NCBI GenBank assembly: GCA_044359885.1
Contig: JBIKLI010000260.1
Span: forward strand, 1-6,306
DNA: 6,306 nucleotides
Direction of reading: 5' to 3'
Source of the DNA: CAIOSQ01 sp044359885
Lineage (GTDB): Bacteria > Pseudomonadota > Alphaproteobacteria > CACIAM-22H2
How positions within the stretch are numbered: the first letter of the stretch is position 1; every line of letters begins with the position of its first letter. Shown piece after piece: positions 1 through 5,549 of the stretch. The translations under genes were made by a program, and so were the position numbers. The notes below the pieces were generated by a model, which ran no database searches, was not told the origin of the DNA, and was given only the letters and a program-made list of their open reading frames with translations.

Positions 1-1
1 G

Positions 2-331
2 CGTCGGCGCTGTGGCCCGGGCCTCGCCGTCTGGCCTGCTGACGACCCCGGGCGCGGCAGCGTGGCGGTCGAGATGTTCCCGACGGTCTATCGCCGACGC
101 GCCACCGGCAGCACCGCCAAGATCCGCGATCCGGCGTTGCTGGCCCGGGCGCTGGCGGCCTTTGGTTGCGCGATGCCGCCGGCCGCCGCAGCATCGCTTG
201 GCGACGACGCGACCGACGCCCTGGTCGCCGCCGCCGGACTGCGCGAGGATGCGCGGCGCGCGAGCGCGTTCGCGCTGCCCCCGGCGCCGCGCGTTCGGCG
301 AGAGGGATGGATCTTCGGGGTGCCGCCATGA
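2..331 (+). CDS. 3' end of a DUF429-like (RNase H-fold) protein, 5'-truncated
   Basis: The reading frame is open from the first bases of the window to a TGA at 329-331, giving about 109 C-terminal residues; the start lies upstream. A GTG at 62 could be read as a start, but the codons before it also look coding (a GLAVWP segment), so I treat the gene as cut by the window edge. Visible features are a VEMFP segment like the conserved E-[IM]-[YF]-P of DUF429 proteins, a late acidic DDATDAL motif, and a C-terminal EGWIFGV tail. These fit the second and third acidic positions of an RNase H-like fold, a match made from memory of the family. DUF429 proteins are predicted nucleases without a well-established substrate. 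The stop overlaps the crcB start in an ATGA, so the two are probably translationally coupled. The family call is moderate; that this is a real coding end is much surer. Confidence 0.6.
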   Translation, partial: RRRCGPGLAVWPADDPGRGSVAVEMFPTVYRRRATGSTAKIRDPALLARALAAFGCAMPPAAAASLGDDATDALVAAAGLREDARRASAFALPPAPRVRREGWIFGVPP

Positions 332-711
332 ACGCCAGCGTGCTGCTCGCCGTCGCCGCCGGCGGCGCCATCGGATCGGTCGCCCGCCACCTGATGGCGA
401 CGGCGGTCGCCGCGGCCGCTGGTGGCGACTGGCCCTGGGGGACGCTGGCGGTCAACGTGATCGGCGGCCTAGCCATCGGCGTCCTGGCCGAGGCGCTGAC
501 GCTGCGCTGGTCCGGGGGGCCGGAACTGCGGGCCCTGCTCGTCACCGGGATCCTCGGCGGGTTCACCACCTTCTCGGCGTTCTCGCTGGAAACGGTGGCG
601 CTGTTCGCGCGCGGCGCCTGGGCAGCCGGGGCTGCTTATGTCGGCCTGTCGGTCGTGCTCAGCCTCGTCGCCACGATGGCCGGCGCGGCGGCGGTCCGGG
701 CGCTGATCTGA
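328..711 (+). CDS. crcB: Fluoride ion channel CrcB (Fluc)
   Basis: This 127-residue protein is a small, four-helix, very hydrophobic membrane protein of the usual CrcB/Fluc length. Proteins of this family form dual-topology dimers in the inner membrane that let fluoride leave the cytoplasm and so prevent fluoride toxicity. The diagnostic motifs are present in order: an N-terminal GGAIGSVARH segment (residues about 11-20), GTLAVNVIGG (about 39-48), and the GGFTTFSAFSLE block (about 76-87), whose TTFS residues belong to the Na+-binding and pore region. The ATG at 328 shares an ATGA with the stop of the preceding gene. There is only a weak purine-rich site upstream, which suggests translational re-initiation rather than an independent promoter. 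No fluoride riboswitch is possible immediately upstream because that sequence is coding. The function is confidently assigned from motifs. Confidence 0.95.
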   Translation: MNASVLLAVAAGGAIGSVARHLMATAVAAAAGGDWPWGTLAVNVIGGLAIGVLAEALTLRWSGGPELRALLVTGILGGFTTFSAFSLETVALFARGAWAAGAAYVGLSVVLSLVATMAGAAAVRALI

Positions 712-771
712 GGCCGCCGGCGTGGGATCCGGAAAGTAGCCTGTCGGGGGCTCGCCCCGCCGCCGTGCGCC

Positions 772-793
772 GGCCGATGCTTGGCCGATGGCC
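772..793. repeat. Tandem GGCCGATG direct repeat, possible operator-like site
   Basis: The octamer GGCCGATG occurs at 772-779 and again at 783-790, so the period is 11 bp, about one helical turn. The second copy also lies in a small inverted repeat, GGCC-GAT-GGCC (783-793). The position, about 30-50 bp before the ABC gene start, would suit a regulatory site. However, GGCC-rich words are common in DNA of this composition, so the repeat may be chance. Confidence 0.3.
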
Positions 794-808
794 CCCTCTT
801 CCTGCGCC

Positions 809-812
809 GAGG
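809..812 (+). promoter_or_regulatory. Ribosome-binding site deciding the ABC gene start
   Basis: GAGG lies 7 nt before the ATG at 820. It supports that start over the TTG at 781, which would add 13 unusual residues and has no clear purine-rich site before it. Confidence 0.55.
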
Positions 813-819
813 CTTCGTG

Positions 820-2496
820 ATGACGCGCGGCGATCCGCCGGGATCGATGCGCTGGCTGACGCGCCTGGCCTCCGGGCAGCGGCGCCTGATCGCCGAGGCC
901 GCGCTGGCCCTGGCCTTCGCCCAGTCGCTCGGCCTGCTGCCGGCCCTGGCGTTCTCGATCGTGATCGACAAGGTCGTCGCCAGCCAGGCGGCGGCGACCA
1001 TGGCGGTGATCGCGGCGACGCTGACGCTGGCGGCACTCGGCGAACTTGCCTTCTCGGCGCTGCGGCGCGCCCTGCAGGCCGAACTGCGCCGGCGTCTTTC
1101 GGCGCCCGCCGAGGGGGCGTTTTTCGACGACGTCGTCGAACTGGCCGCGCAGCGGCAGGGCGAGAGCGGCGGCATCGTCGCCGAGCGGCTGGAGCGTCTG
1201 GCGGCGCTGCGCGAGACCCTGGTCGAGTCCATCGATTCTCTGCTCGTGACGCCGGTGATGCTGGCCGCGATCTTCGCGATCATGGTCCATTTCGACCCGC
1301 TGATGGCGGCGGTGGTCGGCGTCGCCACGTTTGTCCATCTGGCGCTGCTGGCGGCGACCCGCTCGCATCTCGCCGCGACCGGCCGCGCGGCGCGCGACGC
1401 ATCGGCGCGCAGCCGTGCCATGGCGTCAGAACTCGCCGACGGCCTCGCGACGATCCGCAGCTTCGGGGCCGAGGCGCGGGCGCGACAGGCATGGCTGGAG
1501 CAGTCGCGCGCCGCCCAGGCCGCGAACGAGGCGCTGGAACGCTGGCGTGGGCGGCTGGGCGCCGTGGCGACGCTGAAGAACCGCCTGCTTTTCGTGGCTT
1601 TGCTCGTTCTCGGCGCCTTCGAGGTCGTGGCCGGACGGATCACGGTCGGCGGTTTCGTGGCCTTCGCCATGCTGCTGCGCCAGTTCTCGGCGATGTTCGA
1701 GACCGCCGTGCCGCTCTGGCAGCGCTTCGCGGAGCGCCATGGCTGGGTCGAGCGGGTCGGGGATGCGGTAGCGCGTGCCGCCGCCGCGCGCCCGTCCGTG
1801 TCGCTGGGGCAACGGGTTCGCGGCGCCGTCACGCTGTCGCGGGTCGGCGTCGGGCATGAGCGCGACCGGGACATCCTGGCCGGCATCGATCTCGAGATCC
1901 GGCCCGGCGAGGCGATCGGGCTGACGGGACCGGTGGGCAGCGGCAAGTCCAGCCTGCTGCGCGTTATGGCGGGCGTGTCGGCGCCGCGGCGCGGCGTGGT
2001 CGCGGTCGACGGCCAGGATCTCGCGGGCCTGAGCCGCGAGGACCTCCATCGCAGCGTCCGGCTGATGGAGCAGGAGCCGCGGCTCTTCCCGGGCAGCCTG
2101 CTCGACAATCTGCGGCTGGGCGCGCCCGCCGCCGAATTCGCGGCGGTCGAGCATGCGGTCGGGCTGGCCGGTGCCGAGGGGCTGGTGCGCCGGCTGCCCG
2201 GGGGATACGCGGCCGCGCTGGACGATTGCCGGCGCTTCCTGTCGCCAGGAGAGCGGCAGCGCCTTTGCCTTGCCCGGGCCCTGGTCGGCTGCCCGCCGGT
2301 CCTGCTGATCGACGATCTTGGCGCTGCGATCGGCTGGGACGACGAGCCGATGTTCCTGGCCGCGCTCGCGGCGTTGCGCGGACGATGCACGCTGGTCCTG
2401 GCCACGGGCTCGCGCCCGCTGCTGGCCCGCATGGACAGGGTGGTCGCGATCCGCGCCGGACGTCTGGCCGGACTGCCCGCGGCGGCGGAGGCGTGA
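820..2496 (+). CDS. Type I secretion-like ABC transporter with degenerate ATPase site
   Basis: From the ATG at 820 this gives 558 residues, the usual length of PrtD-like exporters. There are about six membrane helices (roughly 24-47, 58-80, 136-156, 161-181, 252-272, 276-296). The IDKV segment after helix 1 (49-52) is typical of HlyB/LapB/PrtD transporters. No C39-like N-terminal domain is present. The nucleotide-binding domain follows: Walker A GPVGSGKSS (370-378), Q-loop Gln418 and signature LSPGE (474-478). Walker B ends IDDL, with Asp499 where the catalytic Glu normally sits. The SALD-type D-loop is replaced by AAIGWDD, and the switch His is Gly530 (ATG instead of ATH). Such a site would be expected to bind ATP but hydrolyse it poorly. 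The protein may therefore pair with a second, catalytically intact ABC subunit not encoded here. The hlyD-like gene follows after 5 nt, so they should act together in exporting a protein, peptide or polysaccharide; the substrate is unknown. An alternative start is the TTG at 781. Confidence 0.88.
   Translation: MTRGDPPGSMRWLTRLASGQRRLIAEAALALAFAQSLGLLPALAFSIVIDKVVASQAAATMAVIAATLTLAALGELAFSALRRALQAELRRRLSAPAEGAFFDDVVELAAQRQGESGGIVAERLERLAALRETLVESIDSLLVTPVMLAAIFAIMVHFDPLMAAVVGVATFVHLALLAATRSHLAATGRAARDASARSRAMASELADGLATIRSFGAEARARQAWLEQSRAAQAANEALERWRGRLGAVATLKNRLLFVALLVLGAFEVVAGRITVGGFVAFAMLLRQFSAMFETAVPLWQRFAERHGWVERVGDAVARAAAARPSVSLGQRVRGAVTLSRVGVGHERDRDILAGIDLEIRPGEAIGLTGPVGSGKSSLLRVMAGVSAPRRGVVAVDGQDLAGLSREDLHRSVRLMEQEPRLFPGSLLDNLRLGAPAAEFAAVEHAVGLAGAEGLVRRLPGGYAAALDDCRRFLSPGERQRLCLARALVGCPPVLLIDDLGAAIGWDDEPMFLAALAALRGRCTLVLATGSRPLLARMDRVVAIRAGRLAGLPAAAEA
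2487..2491 (+). promoter_or_regulatory. Ribosome-binding site of the hlyD-like gene, inside the ABC gene
   Basis: GGAGG lies within the last codons of the ABC gene, 10 nt before the ATG at 2502. A second GAGG at 2495-2498 spans the ABC stop and is only 3 nt from the ATG, so GGAGG is the better site. The arrangement indicates coupled translation of transporter and adaptor. Confidence 0.5.
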
Positions 2497-2501
2497 GGCC
2501 G

Positions 2502-3770
2502 ATGCGCCGCATTGCGCCGTCGCGCGCCTTCGCCTGGACCTCCGGCGCCGCCCTGCTGATCGCGGTCGCGGGCGCGGTCGTCGCGGAGGTCGACGTCGTC
2601 GCGGTGGCAGAGGGCCGGGTGATCCCGTCGGCACGCGTCAAGCGCATCCAGGCCTTCGAATCGGGCATCGTGCGGGCTGTCCATGTCGAGGACGGGCAGT
2701 CGGTGCGTGCGGGCGACATCCTGGTCGAACTCGATCCCACGGTGCGCGGCGCCGAGCGCGAGCGGCTCTCGCATGCGTTGCGCTGGAGCGGGCTCGACGC
2801 GGCGCGCCTGAGCGCGATGCGACATTCCGCGCGCGAGGCCGAGGCGCGCTTCGCGCCGCCCGCGGAGGCGAGCGCCGCCGAGACCGAAATCCACCGCGGA
2901 ATGATGATGGCCGAACTGCTCGGCCACGAGGCGAAGCTGCGCGAGCTGGATTTCGCGATCCTCCGCGGCGAAGCCCAGAACGACGCTTTGCGCGCGAGCA
3001 TCCTGAAGGCGGACCGTGCCCTGCCGTTGCTGCGCGAACGGGTAGCGGCGCGCGGTCGCCTCGCCGAGCTCGGTCACGGGTCGCGGCTGCAATATCTCGA
3101 ACTGGCGCAGCAGCTGGTGGAGTTGGAACAGCAGGCCGATGCGCTTCGGGTCCAGCTCGACGCGGGGCTCGCGCAGACGGAATCCCAGCGGGCCGAGCGC
3201 GAGCGCCTCGACGCGGATTTCCGCCGGCGCGTCCTGTCGCGGCTGATCGAGGCCCAACGGGCGCGCCAGACGGCCGTCGAGGACCTGCGCAAGGCGGAGC
3301 AGCAACTGCGCCATCAGACGCTGGCCGCGCCGATCGACGGCAAGGTGCAGCAGCTTGCCGCGAACACCATCGGCGGCGTCGCGGCGGCCGGGGAAGTGCT
3401 GATGATCGTCGTGCCCGACCATGATCGGCTGGAGATCGAGGCCATGGTCCAGAACCGAGACATCGGCTTCGTCCGTGCCGGCCAGCGTGCGATCCTGAAA
3501 TTCGAGAGCTTTCCGTACACGATCTACGGAACCATGGACGGCATGGTGAAGGACGTCTCGCGCGACGCCGTCGACGATCCGCGCCTGGGGCCGGTCTATG
3601 CGGTGCGCATCGCCCCCGCCGCCGACCGGATGACGGTCGCCGGGAGGGAGATCGCGCTGACCGCGGGAATGAAGGCCACGATCGACATCGTCACCGACAG
3701 GCGCCGCGTCATGGACTTCGTGCTGAGCCCGCTGCTGCGCGTGGCGCAGGAGTCGCTGCGGGAACGATGA
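2502..3770 (+). CDS. HlyD-family type I secretion periplasmic adaptor
   Basis: The protein has 422 residues. It has a short cytoplasmic N-terminus, one membrane helix (about 10-29), and an EGRVIPSARVKRIQ segment typical of HlyD/PrtE/LapC adaptors. The first half of a biotinyl/lipoyl domain (about 48-80, GIVRAVHVEDGQSVRAGDIL) comes next. A long charged heptad-rich helical hairpin (about 85-272) follows, then the second lipoyl half beginning LAAPIDGKVQQL (274 on). A beta-barrel/membrane-proximal region contains FESFPYTIYGT (334-344), a hallmark of type I secretion adaptors, and the chain ends with a TAGMKATIDIVTDRR-like block before VLSPLLR. Adaptors of this kind link an inner-membrane ABC exporter to a TolC-type outer-membrane channel. 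It follows the ABC gene by 5 nt, so they are surely partners. No outer-membrane channel gene is in the window. Length and domain order look complete. Confidence 0.93.
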   Translation: MRRIAPSRAFAWTSGAALLIAVAGAVVAEVDVVAVAEGRVIPSARVKRIQAFESGIVRAVHVEDGQSVRAGDILVELDPTVRGAERERLSHALRWSGLDAARLSAMRHSAREAEARFAPPAEASAAETEIHRGMMMAELLGHEAKLRELDFAILRGEAQNDALRASILKADRALPLLRERVAARGRLAELGHGSRLQYLELAQQLVELEQQADALRVQLDAGLAQTESQRAERERLDADFRRRVLSRLIEAQRARQTAVEDLRKAEQQLRHQTLAAPIDGKVQQLAANTIGGVAAAGEVLMIVVPDHDRLEIEAMVQNRDIGFVRAGQRAILKFESFPYTIYGTMDGMVKDVSRDAVDDPRLGPVYAVRIAPAADRMTVAGREIALTAGMKATIDIVTDRRRVMDFVLSPLLRVAQESLRER

Positions 3771-3790
3771 CCCTGCGCATGTGCGTCCCG

Positions 3791-3819
3791 GCGACAGCCG
3801 CACCCGCGTCGTGCTAGGA
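3791..3819 (+). promoter_or_regulatory. Candidate sigma-70-like promoter for rluC unit
   Basis: A GCGACA hexamer (3791-3796) is followed after 16-17 nt by GCTAGG/CTAGGA (3813-3819), a weak match to -35/-10 elements. It is the only plausible pair in the gap and lies about 55 nt before the rluC start. The spacing is good but the hexamers are poor, so this is tentative. Confidence 0.3.
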
Positions 3820-3864
3820 GCCACCCGGTTTCGCGAAGGCGGGTCGGCCCGGGCGCCGGCCGTG

Positions 3865-3870
3865 AGGAGG
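3865..3870 (+). promoter_or_regulatory. Strong Shine-Dalgarno site of rluC
   Basis: A perfect AGGAGG ends 4 nt before the ATG at 3875. It fixes that start and is stronger than the sites of the other genes in the window, in keeping with an independently translated first gene of a unit. Confidence 0.7.
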
Positions 3871-3874
3871 TCGG

Positions 3875-4864
3875 ATGGCAGGCGTGTCGCTGGAGGAAGT
3901 GCGGGCAGAGGATGCCGATCAGCGGCTCGACCGCTGGTTGCGCCGGCGCTTCCCCGGGCTCACTCAGGGCCGGATCGAGAAGCTGCTGCGCAAGGGGGAG
4001 ATCCGTGTCGACGGGAAGCGCGCCGACGGCAAGACCCGGGTCCTCGCAGGACAGACCGTCCGGCTGCCACCGCGGATCGAGGACGAACTGCCGCCACGGG
4101 GCGGACCGGCGCCGGTCGGGGAGGCGGATTCCCGCTTCGTGCGCGGTCTGGTGATCCATGCCGACGACGACGTGCTGGTGCTGGACAAGCCGCCGGGCAT
4201 CGCGGTGCAGGGCGGGACCGGTCAGGGGCGCAATCTCGACTCCATGCTGGGGGCGCTCGCCGGGCCCGATGGCCAGCGGCCGCGCCTGGTCCACCGCCTC
4301 GATCTCGACACGTCGGGCGTGCTGGTCCTCGGGCGCAACGCGCGCGCCACCGCCCTGCTCGCCGAGGCCTTCCGCGGCCGCTCGGTGCGCAAGACCTACT
4401 GGGCGCTCGTCGCCGGCGTTCCGCAGCCCGCCCGCGGGCGCATCGACATGGCGCTGGCGAAGGTCGCAGGACCCGCCGGCGAACGGGTGGCGGGCGACGC
4501 CGAGGACGGAAAACGGGCCGTCACGCTCTACGCGACTGTCGACCACGCGCTCGACCGTTGCGCCTGGCTGGCGATGCGGCCGGTGACCGGGCGCACCCAC
4601 CAGCTGCGCGTGCATGCGGCTGCCGCACTCGGGACGCCGATCGTCGGCGACCTGAAATATGGCGGTTCCCGGGCCATCCTCGCGACCGATGCGATCGCCC
4701 GGCAGTTGCATCTGCACGCGCGCGCCATCGACCTGCCGCATCCGGCGGGCGGCAGGCTGCGGATCGCGGCCCCTTTGCCCGCGCATATGCGTTCGGCTTG
4801 GAAGTTCTTCGGCTTCGACCTCGAAACCGACACGGACCCGCTGCTCGCCGGACGGGAGGGCTGA
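3875..4864 (+). CDS. rluC: 23S rRNA pseudouridine synthase, RluC-type (RluA family)
   Basis: The 329-residue protein has the length and domain order of RluC/RluD enzymes, which isomerise specific uridines of 23S rRNA to pseudouridine in the cytoplasm. An N-terminal S4 RNA-binding domain covers about residues 16-65 (RLDRWLRRRFPG, then the LLRKGEIRVDGKR strand-turn). The catalytic domain starts near 92 (VIHADDDVLVLDKPPGIAVQGG) and contains the signature HRLDLDTSG at 140-148, with Asp143 as the catalytic residue. Further family motifs are KTYWALV, the RPVTGRTHQLRVHAA block, GDLKYGG, and a C-terminal LHLHA...PLPAHM stretch. The HADs and S4 fit RluC best (sites 955/2504/2580 in E. coli), although an RluD-like specificity cannot be excluded from sequence alone. 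A perfect AGGAGG precedes the start. It is followed after 1 nt by the HAD phosphatase gene, so it is probably first in a three-gene unit. Confidence 0.92.
   Translation: MAGVSLEEVRAEDADQRLDRWLRRRFPGLTQGRIEKLLRKGEIRVDGKRADGKTRVLAGQTVRLPPRIEDELPPRGGPAPVGEADSRFVRGLVIHADDDVLVLDKPPGIAVQGGTGQGRNLDSMLGALAGPDGQRPRLVHRLDLDTSGVLVLGRNARATALLAEAFRGRSVRKTYWALVAGVPQPARGRIDMALAKVAGPAGERVAGDAEDGKRAVTLYATVDHALDRCAWLAMRPVTGRTHQLRVHAAAALGTPIVGDLKYGGSRAILATDAIARQLHLHARAIDLPHPAGGRLRIAAPLPAHMRSAWKFFGFDLETDTDPLLAGREG
4854..4860 (+). promoter_or_regulatory. Ribosome-binding site of the HAD gene, inside rluC
   Basis: GGGAGGG lies in the last codons of rluC, 5 nt before the ATG at 4866. This supports that start, which follows the rluC stop by a single base. 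Confidence 0.6.
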
Positions 4865-4865
4865 G

Positions 4866-5549
4866 ATGCCCGGGCCGGCGCCGCTGCGCCTCGCGATCTT
4901 CGATTGCGACGGAACCCTGGTGGACAGCCAGCACATGATCGCCGCCTGCATGCGCGCGGCGTTCGATGCCGAGGGTCTGCCGCCGCCCGGCATCGCCGAG
5001 GTGCGGCGCGTCGTCGGTCTGCCGTTGGCGGACTGCATGCGCGTCCTGGCGCCGGGTTATGGTCCGGACGGCCATTCCCGGCTTGCCGAGGCCTTCCGCG
5101 AGGAATTCCACCGGCCGGAGCGCATTGCGGGCGCGGCAGCGGAGCCGCTCTTCCCGGGTTGTCGCACGGCGCTCGACGCGCTCGAGGCGGCGGGCTGGCT
5201 TTTGGGGATCGCGACCGCCAAGGGTCGGCGGGGGCTCGACGGCGTCCTGGAACGCCACGGCCTGGTCGGGCGTTTCGTGACCCTCCAGACAGGCGATGCC
5301 AGTCCCGGCAAGCCGCATCCGGCGGTGCTCGGGCGCGCGCTTGCCGAGGCCGGTGCCCGGGCGAGGGATGCGGTGATGATCGGCGACACGAGCTTCGACA
5401 TGACGATGGCACGCCGCGCCGGGGTGCGCGCGATCGGCGTCGGCTGGGGCTACCACGACGCCGCCGATCTTCGCGACGCCGGTGCCGAGGCGGTCGCGGC
5501 CGATTACTCCGAACTTCTGCGCATTCTCGCCGGAGAGCCTGCGCGATGA
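4866..5549 (+). CDS. HAD-IA family phosphatase (phosphoglycolate phosphatase-like)
   Basis: This 227-residue cytoplasmic protein has all four HAD motifs. Motif I is DCDGTLVDS (Asp13 nucleophile, Asp15 acid/base), motif II is ATAKG around Thr117, motif III is Lys149 in PGKPHP, and motif IV is GDTSFD with Asp174 and Asp178 for Mg2+ binding. Residues about 20-90 form a helical C1 cap, which places it in subfamily IA beside Gph and pyrophosphatase PpaX. The substrate is not fixed by sequence; small phosphate monoesters such as phosphoglycolate or a nucleotide monophosphate are possible. Its start is 1 nt after the rluC stop, with GGGAGGG upstream, and its end overlaps the next gene by 4 nt. From general knowledge, an HAD-IA gene next to an RluA-family gene recurs in alphaproteobacteria, which hints at a linked role, but the partnership is not proven. 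No key residue is missing. Confidence 0.9.
   Translation: MPGPAPLRLAIFDCDGTLVDSQHMIAACMRAAFDAEGLPPPGIAEVRRVVGLPLADCMRVLAPGYGPDGHSRLAEAFREEFHRPERIAGAAAEPLFPGCRTALDALEAAGWLLGIATAKGRRGLDGVLERHGLVGRFVTLQTGDASPGKPHPAVLGRALAEAGARARDAVMIGDTSFDMTMARRAGVRAIGVGWGYHDAADLRDAGAEAVAADYSELLRILAGEPAR
5532..5537 (+). promoter_or_regulatory. Ribosome-binding site of the AsmA-family gene
   Basis: GGAGAG lies 8 nt before the ATG at 5546, inside the end of the HAD gene. It supports the chosen start, which overlaps the HAD stop as ATGA. Confidence 0.55.

Larger units (their letters stand above)
712..819 (+). other. Intergenic gap between crcB and the ABC transporter gene
   Basis: This 108-bp stretch has no convincing gene. 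It holds a short GC stem (745-759) without a T-tract, a tandem GGCCGATG direct repeat (772-779 and 783-790), and a GAGG ribosome-binding site at 809-812. I see no good -35/-10 pair, so whether the ABC transporter gene has its own promoter cannot be decided from the sequence. Confidence 0.6.
3771..3874 (+). other. Intergenic gap between the hlyD-like gene and rluC
   Basis: This 104-bp gap separates the export pair from the rluC unit. It contains a weak promoter candidate (3791-3819), a short ACCCG/CGGGT inverted repeat (3823-3844) with no following T-tract, a GC-rich near-palindrome (3846-3861), and a strong Shine-Dalgarno site. No intrinsic terminator is convincing. Confidence 0.6.

Noticed and set aside
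200..327. Fluoride riboswitch upstream of crcB
   Set aside because: The region is coding for the preceding gene and crcB overlaps its stop; no riboswitch-like pseudoknot was recognised.
745..759. CGGGG-GCTCG-CCCCG stem after crcB as a terminator
   Set aside because: It is only 5 bp with a 5-nt loop and no T-tract follows; such stems are common in GC-rich DNA.
820..880. N-terminal C39 peptidase or C39-like domain on the ABC transporter
   Set aside because: Only about 20 residues precede the first membrane helix, too few for such a domain.
12..1859. A long + strand open frame overlapping crcB and the ABC gene
   Set aside because: The translation is a low-complexity Arg/Gly/Ala-rich sequence in another frame of well-supported genes.
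636..3824. A very long open frame of about 1062 codons on the minus strand opposite the ABC and HlyD genes
   Set aside because: Its translation is rich in Arg, Ala, Ser and Pro with no recognisable domain, and it lies antisense to two genes with clear motifs. It is an artefact of high-GC codon use, which removes stop codons in other frames.
3823..3844. ACCCG/CGGGT inverted repeat with an inner TTCGCGAA palindrome as a terminator or operator
   Set aside because: The stem is short, the loop is long and there is no T-tract; it is not strong enough to call either.
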